From an uncultured Saprospiraceae bacterium (lineage in GTDB: Bacteria; Bacteroidota; Bacteroidia; Chitinophagales; Saprospiraceae), in the NCBI GenBank assembly GCA_938015595.1, contig CALLPI010000001.1, forward strand, positions 238,765 to 302,764: DNA of 64,000 bases, given 5' to 3'. Under the pieces are notes generated by a model, which did no database searches, was not told the DNA's origin, and saw only the letters and a list, made by a program, of their open reading frames with translations. The position numbers were made by a program, and so were the translations under genes. Shown one piece after another: positions 17,762-26,195 of this stretch. Each line of letters starts with the position of its first letter. Positions within the stretch are counted from its first letter, which is position 1.

Positions 17762-19153
17762 CTATGGATTCACCATCGTGCCCAGTTTGCGGGGGCTTTT
17801 CCAGCGCCCGCGGGTGAAGTCGGGGAAACGTACTGGTACACTGCCCAAGTGCACCGACAGCTCTGACAGCGGCGTCACCACAGACCAGGAGGCAGCGTCA
17901 TATACGTCCATATCCAGAGGTAAGCCGCGATTAAGACAGTCTACCAAGCGCCATAGCATCACAAAGTCCATGCCACCATGGCCACCGTTGGTTTCGGCTT
18001 CTTTCTTGAGTTTGGTCCAGAGCGGGTGGGCAAATTGTTCGCGGTAGGCTTGATATTCCTCTTTAGAAAGCCAACCATGCCCCTGCCCATTGACTGACAT
18101 GCGGCTAGGGTAGCCGTTGTGAAAAGCCTTGGTTCCGGCCAGCATGTTGATACGGCTGTAAGGTCGGCTAGTGGTTACGTCGTGTTGTACGAGTATGGTA
18201 CGCCCCAGATGGGTTTTGATCAGGGTGTTGTTCATGTCGCCGTGGCGATAGCCGCTGCGTTGGTAGTAGGGGTGGCTAGTGTCCACTGTTTGAGCATATT
18301 CGTCGAGATTTACCTGCAGCGAACTCATGGACACCAAGAAGTCGAAACGGTCGCCGCGGTCAATGTCCATGTATTGGGCCACCGGGCCAAGGCCGTGGGT
18401 GGGATAGAGATTGCCGTCGCGGGTTTCGTTATGGCGCAGACGCCAGTAGTTGTAATAGTAGTTTTTGCTGAAAAGCAGTTCGCGCAGGTCGTGTATGTAG
18501 GCACATTCGGCATAAGTAAGCGTACCAAATACGCCATGGTTAGCCATATTGAGCAGCCAGAGTTCTTCTTCGCCATAGCACACATTTTCCAGCATCATGC
18601 AGTTGCGCTGGGTAGCTTCGGCGGTGTCCACTAGTTTCCAGCAATCTTCTATGGTGTAAGCGGCAGGTACTTCCAGCCCCACGTGCTTGCCTTGCTCCAT
18701 AGCGTACACAGCCATAGGCACGTGGTCTTCCCAGGGGGTGGCAATGAGGACGAGGTCTATGTCATCGCGACGCAGCATATCTTTCCAGGCATCAGTTTTG
18801 CCAGAGTAGGCGGTGGGTTTCTGGCCGCCGTTTTTTTGGAGGAGATCCAAGCATTTTTGCGTCATTTCTTCCCTGATGTCGCACACAGCAGTAAGACGGG
18901 CTTTGTGCAACCCTACTGCATTGATCAAGCGCGCGAGTTCTAAACCCCGATTGCCCAGGCCAATCACCGCTACTTTCACTTGTGGAATGGGCGCCACCCT
19001 AAGCCCCATGACTGGCTTACCTGTTGTGGGTTTGTATTCTGCCAGGCGTTGCAGATATACATCCGTGTGTGTTTGGGCAGGTGCTAAGCGCTGTACGCCC
19101 AGAAAAGAGGCGGCTGCCGCCCCCAGGCGTAGAAAATGGCGACGTTTGAGCAT
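17762..19153 (-). CDS. Tat-exported Gfo/Idh/MocA oxidoreductase-fold glycosidase, GH109-like
   Basis: A 463-residue protein with a twin-arginine signal (LKRRHFLRLGAAAASFLGV) and a Rossmann domain (KVAVIGLGNRGLELARL). The block TRDGNLYPTHGLGPVAQYMD is the hallmark of family GH109, which uses tightly bound NAD+ to cleave alpha-N-acetylgalactosaminides by oxidation-elimination; the cofactor explains export by Tat. The frame extends upstream to 19225, but ATG 19153 directly precedes the twin-arginine motif and is chosen. It would act in the periplasm or be lipid-free and secreted. The exact sugar is not certain, since other exported Gfo/Idh proteins exist. Confidence 0.88.
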   Translation of the reverse strand: MLKRRHFLRLGAAAASFLGVQRLAPAQTHTDVYLQRLAEYKPTTGKPVMGLRVAPIPQVKVAVIGLGNRGLELARLINAVGLHKARLTAVCDIREEMTQKCLDLLQKNGGQKPTAYSGKTDAWKDMLRRDDIDLVLIATPWEDHVPMAVYAMEQGKHVGLEVPAAYTIEDCWKLVDTAEATQRNCMMLENVCYGEEELWLLNMANHGVFGTLTYAECAYIHDLRELLFSKNYYYNYWRLRHNETRDGNLYPTHGLGPVAQYMDIDRGDRFDFLVSMSSLQVNLDEYAQTVDTSHPYYQRSGYRHGDMNNTLIKTHLGRTILVQHDVTTSRPYSRINMLAGTKAFHNGYPSRMSVNGQGHGWLSKEEYQAYREQFAHPLWTKLKKEAETNGGHGGMDFVMLWRLVDCLNRGLPLDMDVYDAASWSVVTPLSELSVHLGSVPVRFPDFTRGRWKSPRKLGTMVNP

Positions 19154-19246
19154 GTTACTTTTGCTTTTTGTATGGTTTGGTGATGATACCGCTATAAGCA
19201 ATTGCAATGATAACCCAAAAAACACATACAGAGGAGGTACCTAAGC

Positions 19247-21004
19247 TCACGCCAGCTCTAGAAACTGCATCTCGTACAGCCGCCGATAGACGCCGTTTTC
19301 TATTTGCACCAACTCCTCGTGGGCACCGTACTCTACCACTTTGCCTTTGTCGAAAACCAGCACTTGGTCGGCATGGCGAATGGTGGAGAGCCTGTGTGCA
19401 ATGATGATAGAGGTGCGCTTGGCGATGAGCATTTCAATGGCAAACTGAATGACGCTCTCCGTTTCGGGGTCAATGGAAGAGGTAGCTTCATCGAGGATGA
19501 GGATGTCAGGATTGAACACCAGGGCGCGTACAAAGGAAATGAGCTGTCGCTGCCCCATGCTCAGCGTAGCCCCACGCTCCATTACCTGGTAATCGTAGCC
19601 GCCTGGCAGCCGCTCGATGAACTCATGGGCGCCAATCATCTTGGCGGCATCTATCACCTGCTCCCGGGTGATGGAGGTGTCACGCAGGGTAATATTTTCC
19701 ATGACCGAGCCTGAAAACAGGAATACATCTTGTAGCACCAGAGCTAGACGGCGTCGGTAGGCGTGGAGTTCGTACTTGCGGATGTCGTGCCCGTCCACCT
19801 TGATGCACCCCTGCTGAATGTCGTAGAAGCGCATCAGCAGGCTGATGGTCGTGCTCTTGCCAGAACCGGTGCCTCCTACTACAGCCAGCGTTTGGCCGGC
19901 TTTTACACAAAAGTTGACGTCGTGGAGCACGTAGTCGGTATCGTTGTAGGCAAATGAAACATGCTCGAACTCGATATCGCCCTGGAATTTCTGGGGAGTC
20001 AATCTGCCAGTATTCTGGATGAACTCCTTGCGATCTAACAAGGTAAATACCCGCTCAGAGGCCACCAAGCCCATTTGCAGGGTGTTGAATTTGTCGGCTA
20101 ACATGCGCACCGGCCGAAATAACATGCTGATATACAGCGGAAAAGCAATTAGTGCTCCCAGAGTGACCTCATTGCTAAGTACTCGGCCAGCACCCCACCA
20201 CACCATCAGCCCTAGTGAAGCCGCTGCAATGATTTCCACCGCAGGAAAAAAGACAGCGTAGTAAAGTATGGCATCGAGGTTGGCTTTGGTATACTCTCGA
20301 TTGATGTGCCGAAATTTATGGGCTTCCTGCGCTTCAGCATTGAAAATCTGTACAATGCGCATGCCTGTAAGGCGCTCTTGCACAAAGGCGTTCATCCGGG
20401 CAATCTGCGTACGTACTACCTGGAAGGAGGCTTTTACCTTCTTTTGAAAAATGTATGCTGCCACAGCCAAAAATGGAAGTGTGACCATGCATACCAGCGT
20501 GAGTTTCCAACTGGTGTAGAGCATAACCCCCAGCACGGCAATCAGAGCCAGTATGTCTGCTACAATGGTGATGATGCCCTCAGAAAAAATGGAATTGATG
20601 GCCTGTATGTCATTGATGGCTCGCGTAGTGGAGGTGCCAATTGGCGTATGGTCGAAATAGCTGAGTCGCAAATTAGTAATATGTTGGAATACGCGTTGGC
20701 GCAAATCTTTGACCACGCTTTGCCCCAGTATCACCGTGCCATATTGGAAAAGATACTGTAACAGTGCCTCTGCCAGAAGTAGCACCACCAGTAGCAACGA
20801 CATGCGCGCCAGCCCGCTCAGGTTGTACTGGAAGATGTAGTCGTCCACCATGACCTTGATCAGGTAAGGGCGCACAATGGATAGCGGCGCTAGCACGACC
20901 GCCAAAACGCCCGTGGATATAAATAAAGTACGGTAAGGCTTAGTTAAGGCAATGACCCTGCCTAAAAGGGACATTCTGAACTTGGGCACGGCTTGCTTTG
21001 ACAT
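19247..21004 (-). CDS. ABC exporter half-transporter, fused permease-ATPase (MsbA/MDR-like)
   Basis: A 585-residue type IV ABC exporter. Six membrane helices occupy about residues 1-310; the nucleotide-binding domain has Walker A GGTGSGKST, signature LSMGQRQ, Walker B ILILDEATSSIDPETE and the switch His in IIIAHRLSTIRHADQ. It should work as a homodimer, or heterodimer with another half-transporter, exporting lipids or drugs from the inner membrane. No partner half is adjacent. It sits 93 bases upstream of the GH109 gene on the same strand. Confidence 0.93.
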   Translation of the reverse strand: MSKQAVPKFRMSLLGRVIALTKPYRTLFISTGVLAVVLAPLSIVRPYLIKVMVDDYIFQYNLSGLARMSLLLVVLLLAEALLQYLFQYGTVILGQSVVKDLRQRVFQHITNLRLSYFDHTPIGTSTTRAINDIQAINSIFSEGIITIVADILALIAVLGVMLYTSWKLTLVCMVTLPFLAVAAYIFQKKVKASFQVVRTQIARMNAFVQERLTGMRIVQIFNAEAQEAHKFRHINREYTKANLDAILYYAVFFPAVEIIAAASLGLMVWWGAGRVLSNEVTLGALIAFPLYISMLFRPVRMLADKFNTLQMGLVASERVFTLLDRKEFIQNTGRLTPQKFQGDIEFEHVSFAYNDTDYVLHDVNFCVKAGQTLAVVGGTGSGKSTTISLLMRFYDIQQGCIKVDGHDIRKYELHAYRRRLALVLQDVFLFSGSVMENITLRDTSITREQVIDAAKMIGAHEFIERLPGGYDYQVMERGATLSMGQRQLISFVRALVFNPDILILDEATSSIDPETESVIQFAIEMLIAKRTSIIIAHRLSTIRHADQVLVFDKGKVVEYGAHEELVQIENGVYRRLYEMQFLELA

Positions 21005-21072
21005 AAGCAGTTAGGAGTAATCTTGACCAAACACAAGATACCGCCGCAGAGTTTTATTTACCCTGCTGAAAT

Positions 21073-21101
21073 GCCGAGGAAAAAGCATGATATACCTCGG
21101 C
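21073..21101. other. Inverted repeat in the ABC transporter leader
   Basis: GCCGAGG (21073-21079) and CCTCGGC (21095-21101) form a perfect 7-bp stem around a 15-base loop, 69 bases upstream of the ABC transporter start. It could end upstream transcripts or form a leader hairpin. Confidence 0.3.
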
Positions 21102-21222
21102 GCCCCCATCGAGACCCCTGAAAGGCAGCACAGGTGCGAATCATTTAGAGTGCCATGCCATTGGGATCGGGCTGTTCCATTTGCTCAACTCATAGCTTTT
21201 GCGGGGTCTGGTAGCTCATATG

Positions 21223-21278
21223 TAGCGGCAGAGCTGTCATTAAATGCTGGTAGCCTCCCTGCCCCCTCCCTGCCGCTA
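21223..21278 (-). terminator. Inverted repeat just after the SNase-like gene
   Basis: TAGCGGCAG and CTGCCGCTA form a perfect 9-bp stem beginning 2 bases after the stop of the gene above; the 38-base loop is long and there is no U-run, so a terminator role is tentative. Confidence 0.35.
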
Positions 21279-21280
21279 AA

Positions 21281-22123
21281 CTACTCCGGCACAAAGAGTA
21301 TCTCCTCCGGCACAGCGTTCAGCATCAGCCATCTGCGTTGAGCATTCCAACTCACTAAGTCTCGCAAGCGCGTATCTCTGCCATTTACTTTGAGTTTGTC
21401 TGTCCAGTTTTTGGTGATGTACTCTCCAAAGCCCATAAAGTCGCCCCGTACTTTGAAGAAAGATACGAGGCGCCTGAATATCTTAGGCATGATAATGACT
21501 TCTTCGATGATCACTTCGGGGTGGATAAGCCTGAAGCCTGGCGTGCGATCAATAGCCCACAAGCCCTTGTTTTGCTCGCGCACTACACGAAATACGCGCT
21601 GGAATTTGTCTAACAGCGCTGGCTCCATAGTAGTGTAAAAAGTAGGATAAACGATGGCCTCGCGCGCTAGGGTGAAGTTGATAGATTTCTCCACAGGTAG
21701 TTGCTCTGCCGGTATTTCCGCGCCATCTTGCAACTCTGTATTGTATGGAAACACAAAGGCGATGGGTCTTTCAAAGCGGTCGTGACCAGCCGTAGCAATA
21801 AACCCCGGCGTGCCGTCATTAGCCTCTATAACGGTAGTGAGCAAAAAATTGTACTGCACATCTGTAATGCCTATCAACTCGAGCATACGCTCCAGGGCGG
21901 CCAGGGCAAAAGCACGCGGCTGCTGCACTCCTTCGTAGTGGGTTTCAAGTGAGTCAATCGCCTCAATGCGCAGTTGGTGGAAAAGGCGTCGCTGGGCTTC
22001 TTTAGACTGAAATTTCAGAAACTGCCAGTGCGCTGGATTTTTGGCTTGAAACCGGATAGAGTCCCCGTCGGGTTCGTAGCCTTTTACGTGAAACGTTCCT
22101 TCGATAATCTTGTAAGTCGCCAT
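21281..22123 (-). CDS. Uncharacterised protein with N-terminal SNase-like segment
   Basis: A 280-residue protein without signal peptide or membrane segment. Residues about 8-80 resemble the staphylococcal-nuclease OB fold: an opening strand, GDSIRFQA, and LRIEAIDSLETHY in the place of the nuclease RL-x-GID-x-PE motif. The catalytic arginines of true nucleases are not obvious. Residues 120-280 match no family I know. A -7 box TAACTTTG lies at 22249-22242, giving a leader of about 110 bases. It could be a nuclease-related enzyme or a protein that only reuses the fold. Confidence 0.72.
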   Translation of the reverse strand: MATYKIIEGTFHVKGYEPDGDSIRFQAKNPAHWQFLKFQSKEAQRRLFHQLRIEAIDSLETHYEGVQQPRAFALAALERMLELIGITDVQYNFLLTTVIEANDGTPGFIATAGHDRFERPIAFVFPYNTELQDGAEIPAEQLPVEKSINFTLAREAIVYPTFYTTMEPALLDKFQRVFRVVREQNKGLWAIDRTPGFRLIHPEVIIEEVIIMPKIFRRLVSFFKVRGDFMGFGEYITKNWTDKLKVNGRDTRLRDLVSWNAQRRWLMLNAVPEEILFVPE

Positions 22124-22429
22124 GATGGTGGGAGTTTGTGTTACGGATAATCAGGCAGAGAGAGGGCGCGTGCCATCCCAGTTTTTGTCAATCAGATGGT
22201 ATGTCGTGTCGGTTGTATCCACGCTTTTTAATGAGGCAAAACAAAGTTAAGGCTTATTTGGAACGATAGACGGAAAAAGCAAATAATTTATTGAGTGGCT
22301 GCGAGCCATGGGCTATGAGCCGTGAGCTTGGGGCTGCGAGTTTTGAGTTGCAAGTTGCAGGTGTCGTCCTTCTGTTGATGGAGAGATATGAGACTCCACA
22401 TGCCTGGCCAGATATGCAGCGTGAAGAAG
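22124..22429. other. Gene-free stretch with degenerate GAG-rich repeats
   Basis: No convincing gene is seen. It contains the leader of the SNase-like gene and, at about 22297-22365, a degenerate run built from words such as GAGC, TTGAG, CTTGGGGCTGCGAG and TTGCAAGTTGCAG. A similar GAG/CTT-rich run occurs at about 46365-46410. A 61-codon plus-strand frame crosses it but has no family look. Confidence 0.5.
22242..22249 (-). promoter_or_regulatory. -7 box TAACTTTG for the SNase-like gene
   Basis: An exact TAnnTTTG on the minus strand about 118 bases before the ATG at 22123; no ideal -33 TTTG. Confidence 0.4.
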
Positions 22430-22467
22430 CAGCCGGCGGTTTGTCGCATGGGGGGAACCACCGGCTG
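22430..22467 (-). terminator. Hairpin after the broken T9SS gene
   Basis: On the minus strand CAGCCGGTGGTT (22467-22456) pairs with AACCGCCGGCTG (22441-22430) over 12 bp with one G-U pair and a 14-base loop. It begins 12 bases after the reconstructed stop at 22482-22480, as expected for the terminator of a once intact gene. No strong U-run. Confidence 0.55.
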
Positions 22468-22479
22468 TTTTCATAGTAG

Positions 22480-23038
22480 CTATTGTCTTACTATCCTATC
22501 AGTACCTACAATTCGCCCTTTGCTCCATACTTGTATGAGGTACAGGCCGGCGGGCAATGCGCGCAAGTCGAATTCATACCACCTGATGCCAGCTTCGGCG
22601 GCTTGCTGTTGCAATATCTGCCCAGTAGGCGAACTGATGCGGCAACAGAGTAGCCCCTTCAGTTGGTGCTGGCCATTCTACCGCCATGCCGCCGGTGGTA
22701 GGGTTAGGGTATAGCCGCAATAGCTTAGACAGCGGGGCCTCGCGGACGCCGACCACCTCGCCGCGCAGGTATATCTCATCCGGCAGGAAGCCTGGAGGAT
22801 TAGTCAGCCCCTGGTCCATGCTTAGTGGGTGGGTCATGTACACGGCCAGATATGCAGGGATGCCTTGCCCTCCGGTGCAGGAGTCGGAGGTGACCCAGCG
22901 GCGCAGGTCGTAAGGCACTTGCAAGTCGTACCCACTGTCGTCGTCAAATAGGAAGAGATTTTCGAGTTCGGCCAGGGGTGTAACAGCTGCTGCCTTGGCA
23001 ATTCGGTGGTAAAAAAGTGGAATTCGGCAAGTATAGGG
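22480..23038 (-). pseudogene. Remnant of a T9SS-secreted protein, frameshifted and lacking its start
   Basis: The minus strand encodes a type IX sorting domain split over two frames. The first frame runs through LFLFDDDSGYDLQVPYDLRRW and LLRLYPNPTTGGMAVEWP to TEGATLL. One extra C (22641-22642) then moves the reading to RISSPTGQILQQQ ... DLRALPAGLYLIQVW ending at 22480. Read across the shift it is a normal sorting domain. Upstream the frame is closed by a TGA at 23041-23039 with no ATG, so the passenger part is missing. The terminator of the yceI gene lies immediately upstream. A sequencing error could explain the shift but not the missing 5' end. Confidence 0.75.
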
Positions 23039-23058
23039 TCACATACATAGCCGAAGCA

Positions 23059-23096
23059 GCAAGGCCGCCCCAGACGTGCGTCCGAGGCGGCCTTGC
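23059..23096 (-). terminator. Strong hairpin terminator of yceI
   Basis: On the minus strand GCAAGGCCGCCTCGGACG pairs with CGTCTGGGGCGGCCTTGC over 18 bp with two G-U pairs and almost no loop, 32 bases after the yceI stop. There is no long U-run, only TGCTTC after the stem. Confidence 0.6.
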
Positions 23097-23127
23097 CGTC
23101 GTATGGTTCAGATTGTTGCGAGGATGA

Positions 23128-23733
23128 TCAGCCCTTAACCTGGCTAAGTACCAACTTTACGTCCAGGTCAAACTCATCGTGGATGGTCTTGTCGCCCAGA
23201 TTGTCAAAGAAACTGCCAGAGCCATAGCGTACATCGAACTCCGAGCGATCCACCGTGATTTTGGCCGTAGCCACCATCTTGCCACCCTCGTCTTTCAGGT
23301 CGGCAAAGAATTTGATAGGCTTAGTAGTGGACTTGATGGTCAGGTCGCCTATTATCTTGTAGGAGCCTGGCGTACCGCGCGATACTACCTGCGTAATCAC
23401 AAACTTAGCCGTGGGATATTTGGCCACGCCGAAGAAGTCATCCGACTTAAGGTGGCTGAGCAATTTTTCAGCCATGCTACCGCTGAGGTCTTCGCAGGTC
23501 ATGGAGGTCATATCAATTTCAAAGGAGCCGCCTGCCAATAGGCCGTTGTTGAAATCCAGTTTGCCGCTTTTTAGCGAAATCTTGCCATAGTGCGAGCCAG
23601 TTACTTTGTAGCCTTTCCAGGAGATGATGCTAGTTTTGGTGTCCACTTGCATGGTTTGAGCCGTATGTGTGAAGCTCACCAGAAGTGTCGCAAAGGCCAC
23701 TGCGACGAAAGAGAAAATCAAGGTCTTCTTCAT
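23128..23733 (-). CDS. YceI family periplasmic lipid-binding protein
   Basis: A 201-residue exported protein: signal peptide at 1-25 (MKKTLIFSFVAVAFATLLVSF) then a YceI lipocalin-like barrel, with the opening DTKTSIISWKGYKVTGSHYG, repeated K-x-G-x-L-x-F/ F-x-I-D-M pattern, and the closing FDVRYGSGSFFDNLGDKTIHDEF. Family members bind polyprenyl or similar lipids in a central cavity and are often stress-induced. It lies 107 bases downstream of a marR gene on the same strand, with a palindromic operator candidate (23805-23816) touching its -7-like box, so control by that MarR is likely. Confidence 0.93.
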   Translation of the reverse strand: MKKTLIFSFVAVAFATLLVSFTHTAQTMQVDTKTSIISWKGYKVTGSHYGKISLKSGKLDFNNGLLAGGSFEIDMTSMTCEDLSGSMAEKLLSHLKSDDFFGVAKYPTAKFVITQVVSRGTPGSYKIIGDLTIKSTTKPIKFFADLKDEGGKMVATAKITVDRSEFDVRYGSGSFFDNLGDKTIHDEFDLDVKLVLSQVKG

Positions 23734-23795
23734 GTTTCAGTCAGTTTTTAGTGAGTAAACAGCATTTAAACGCAAAGGACGGAGGAATGTTCTTC

Positions 23796-23824
23796 TAAAA
23801 CTATATGTATGTACATTAATTTTG
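23796..23824 (-). promoter_or_regulatory. Candidate MarR operator and -7-like box in front of yceI
   Basis: ATGT-ATGT-ACAT at 23805-23816 is flanked by AT-rich arms and adjoins the -7-like sequence TAGTTTTA (23803-23796, minus strand; last base A instead of G). It has the same ATGT-N4-ACAT core as the perfect palindrome before the pirin gene, with right arms TAATTTTG and TTATTTGT. Binding here would block the yceI promoter. Confidence 0.5.
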
Positions 23825-23840
23825 ATAAAAATTGCTGCAC

Positions 23841-24293
23841 TCACCCCCTGAGGCGGTCCAGCAACTCGTTGAGCGATGCGGCTTCGGCTTCCGAGAGGTT
23901 CAGGCCGTCTTGCTGAACAAGGCGTTCTACATCAGCAGAAGCCCGTTGGAGCAGTTCCAGCCCTGGCGCAGTGATGAGTACATCTACCCGGCGGCGGTCT
24001 GCATTGCATTCGCTGCGTTGTACCAGCCCCTTGGCCATCAATTTGTCTACCAGTCGAGAGGCATTTGACATCTTGTCAATCATGCGTTCGGTGAGGGTTT
24101 TGATACTGGCTGGCTTAGGGTGCATGCCCCGCAAGATGCGCAGGATATTGAATTGCTGGGAGGATATGCCATAGGGTTTGAGCACTTTGGTCGTTCGCTG
24201 TTGCAGCCACGCTGCAGTAAATAGTATGTTGATGTGCATTTTTTGATACTCGCTTTGGAATTTCTTTTGCTGGATTTCGTCTTCAATGCGCAT
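23841..24293 (-). CDS. MarR family transcriptional regulator
   Basis: A 150-residue winged-helix regulator. The DNA-binding core is typical: SSQQFNILRILRGMHPKPAS, then helix SIKTLTERMIDKMSNASRLV and the wing LVQRSECNADRRRVDVLIT. Members act as dimers at palindromes and usually repress stress or efflux genes until a ligand or oxidant releases them. It precedes yceI, a frequent arrangement in Bacteroidota. A weaker version of the yceI/pirin operator core (24312-24324) lies just upstream of its own start and may allow self-control. Confidence 0.92.
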   Translation of the reverse strand: MRIEDEIQQKKFQSEYQKMHINILFTAAWLQQRTTKVLKPYGISSQQFNILRILRGMHPKPASIKTLTERMIDKMSNASRLVDKLMAKGLVQRSECNADRRRVDVLITAPGLELLQRASADVERLVQQDGLNLSEAEAASLNELLDRLRG

Positions 24294-24311
24294 GATAATT
24301 CAGAGAATAAA

Positions 24312-24324
24312 ATGGTTAGTTCAT
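24312..24324. promoter_or_regulatory. Weak candidate autoregulatory site before marR
   Basis: ATGG-TTAGT-TCAT resembles the ATGT-N4-ACAT core of the yceI and pirin sites, with one extra spacer base and two changes; it lies 19 bases upstream of the marR ATG. It is adjacent to TTCATGAA (24320-24327), itself a palindrome. Confidence 0.25.
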
Positions 24325-24352
24325 GAATATGAATTTCGCCAGCGGGTGCATA

Positions 24353-24721
24353 TTATTTTTTAAACACGAAATAAACTGCCAAAGTCAGAAACACAAAGCC
24401 CAATAAATGGTTCCATCGGAAGGTTTCCGTTTTGAAAAGTATCAACGTAAAGATCATAAAGACCAGCAAGGTAATCACTTCCTGGAGCACCTTGAGTTCG
24501 ATGAGCGAAAATGGTCCACCATAAGCCTTGAACCCTATTCGGTTGGCGGGCACTTGCAGACAATATTCAAAAAACGCGATGCCCCAACTGATGAGAATGA
24601 CCCAAAGCAATCCTAAGTCTTCAAACCACTTCATGCCCTTAAACTTGAGATGACCGTACCAGGCCAGCGTCATAAATGTGTTGGACAAAATCAGCAGCAC
24701 AATAGTGTACCAGGCTTTCAT
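24353..24721 (-). CDS. DMT-like small membrane protein, DUF486
   Basis: A 122-residue inner-membrane protein with four hydrophobic helices (TIVLLILSNTFMTLAWYGHL, WVILISWGIAFFEYCLQVPA, KVLQEVITLLVFMIFTLILF, LLGFVFLTLAVYFVF). The motif FFEYCLQVPANRIG is diagnostic of DUF486, a family related to small drug/metabolite transporters; no substrate is established. A -7 box TATTTTTG (24756-24749) precedes it. Length and ends look complete. Confidence 0.9.
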   Translation of the reverse strand: MKAWYTIVLLILSNTFMTLAWYGHLKFKGMKWFEDLGLLWVILISWGIAFFEYCLQVPANRIGFKAYGGPFSLIELKVLQEVITLLVFMIFTLILFKTETFRWNHLLGFVFLTLAVYFVFKK

Positions 24722-24748
24722 GCTTGCGCAATTTTTTTTTCGCGGCTA

Positions 24749-24756
24749 CAAAAATA
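24749..24756 (-). promoter_or_regulatory. -7 box TATTTTTG for the DUF486 gene
   Basis: An exact TAnnTTTG on the minus strand, 27 bases before the ATG at 24721. Confidence 0.45.
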
Positions 24757-24934
24757 AGAAAAGGCCGCTCAGCCTGTTAGCCAATGCGATGAAGTACAAA
24801 TTTTCAGAAGCAAAAGACCTGCTCAAATTTGCAAGCCAGCACCACAACGCATTACTTTGCAGTCTTTTCTTATTCACAAAGCCAGGCGCGTGCGTCTTTA
24901 CCATTCACACTGCAAAGCTATTGTACACCTGCTG

Positions 24935-26092
24935 ATGCGCATTTTCGGCCCCGACAATGCCCATGCCGATAAGGCTATTGAGGCCGAACTTCGCGCCGAT
25001 ACCCGCCGAGGCGCCAAAGATCGAGCCTTCATAGCAGAACATACCTACGGCATTGTGCGGTACTTGCGCCGGCTTGAAGCGCTTCTTCAGCGCCGGGCTT
25101 CTTCCGAAGCCGACTGGTGGCACATGCTAGGCATACACCTTTGTCTAGCAGGATACGAATTGCCTACTTGGAGTGAGTGGGCTGACCTGGACTGCCGCAC
25201 CATACTTGCCCGCCAAGAAAAACTGACGCCCACCAGAGCCGTGCGCGAAAGCATACCTGACTGGCTGGACCAGCTCGGCGTGCAAGAACTTGGCAACCAA
25301 TGGGACGCCATACTCCCAGCGCTCAACCAGCCTGCTCCAGTAGCGCTTCGGGTAAACACCCTCAAAGCCAATGCAGACCAGGTGCGGCAATCGCTTCAAG
25401 CAGAATGCATTGATACTACCCTCCTTGCTGATGATACGCTGCTGCTGCCCCGCAAGGTCAATGTGTTTCGCAGCAAAGCTTTCAAGGCCGGCTGGGTGGA
25501 GGTACAGGACGTGTCTTCCCAACAAGTGGCACCCTACCTTGAGCCAAAACCTGGCCAATGCATCATTGATGCCTGTGCCGGAGGCGGAGGTAAAACCCTG
25601 CACCTGGCCGCATTGATGCAGAACAAAGGCCGGCTTATTGCAATGGACACAGAATCCTGGAAACTGGACGAATTGCGCAAACGCGCCCGGCGCGCCGGTG
25701 TACACTGTGTAGAAGTCCGCCCCATAGAATCCTCCAAAACCATTAAAAGACTATACGGCATAGCCGATCGCCTGTTGCTGGATGTACCCTGCTCCGGCCT
25801 GGGCGTACTGCGCCGAAACCCCGATACCAAATGGAAACTCACACCTGAACAACTCCAAAACCTCCAACAAACCCAGCAAGATATCCTGACCCGCTACGCC
25901 CCCATGCTCAAACCCGGAGGCTTGCTGGTGTACGCCACTTGTAGCATCTTGCCTGCAGAGAATGAGCGGCAGGTAGAGCACTTCCTCGAAGTTCAAGCCG
26001 GAACGTTCGAGCTCATTCGCCAGCAGACACTCTGGCCGGGCCACCGCTACGGCGACGGGTTCTTTATGGCCTTACTCAGGCGCATGGAGTAA
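24935..26092 (+). CDS. RsmB/NOP2/Sun family RNA (cytosine-C5) methyltransferase
   Basis: A 385-residue SAM-dependent enzyme, probably methylating a cytosine in 16S rRNA. A helical N-terminal domain (about 1-150) resembles the NusB-like lobe of RsmB. The Rossmann domain has the SAM loop DACAGGGGKTLHLAALM, motif IV LLDVPCSGLGVLRRNPD, and motif VI YATCSILPAENE, which carries the catalytic TCS cysteine. The frame reaches TTG 24857, but ATG 24935 is preferred; the TTG overlaps a TACTTTG sequence resembling a -7 box. It stands alone between DUF486 (divergent) and the GMC oxidoreductase. Confidence 0.9.
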   Translation: MRIFGPDNAHADKAIEAELRADTRRGAKDRAFIAEHTYGIVRYLRRLEALLQRRASSEADWWHMLGIHLCLAGYELPTWSEWADLDCRTILARQEKLTPTRAVRESIPDWLDQLGVQELGNQWDAILPALNQPAPVALRVNTLKANADQVRQSLQAECIDTTLLADDTLLLPRKVNVFRSKAFKAGWVEVQDVSSQQVAPYLEPKPGQCIIDACAGGGGKTLHLAALMQNKGRLIAMDTESWKLDELRKRARRAGVHCVEVRPIESSKTIKRLYGIADRLLLDVPCSGLGVLRRNPDTKWKLTPEQLQNLQQTQQDILTRYAPMLKPGGLLVYATCSILPAENERQVEHFLEVQAGTFELIRQQTLWPGHRYGDGFFMALLRRME

Positions 26093-26195
26093 ATGCCCAA
26101 TAGTACCTGATGATTTGCCTTCAAAATTATTCTATACCCCATATTTTGAAAATTATCATACTCCATATATCTTGCCCCTCAAAAACAAGTTTGGT

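Noticed and set aside
22291..22476. Small plus-strand ORF in the gap before the broken T9SS gene
   Set aside because: It crosses a degenerate repeat and the terminator hairpin, with no conserved look.
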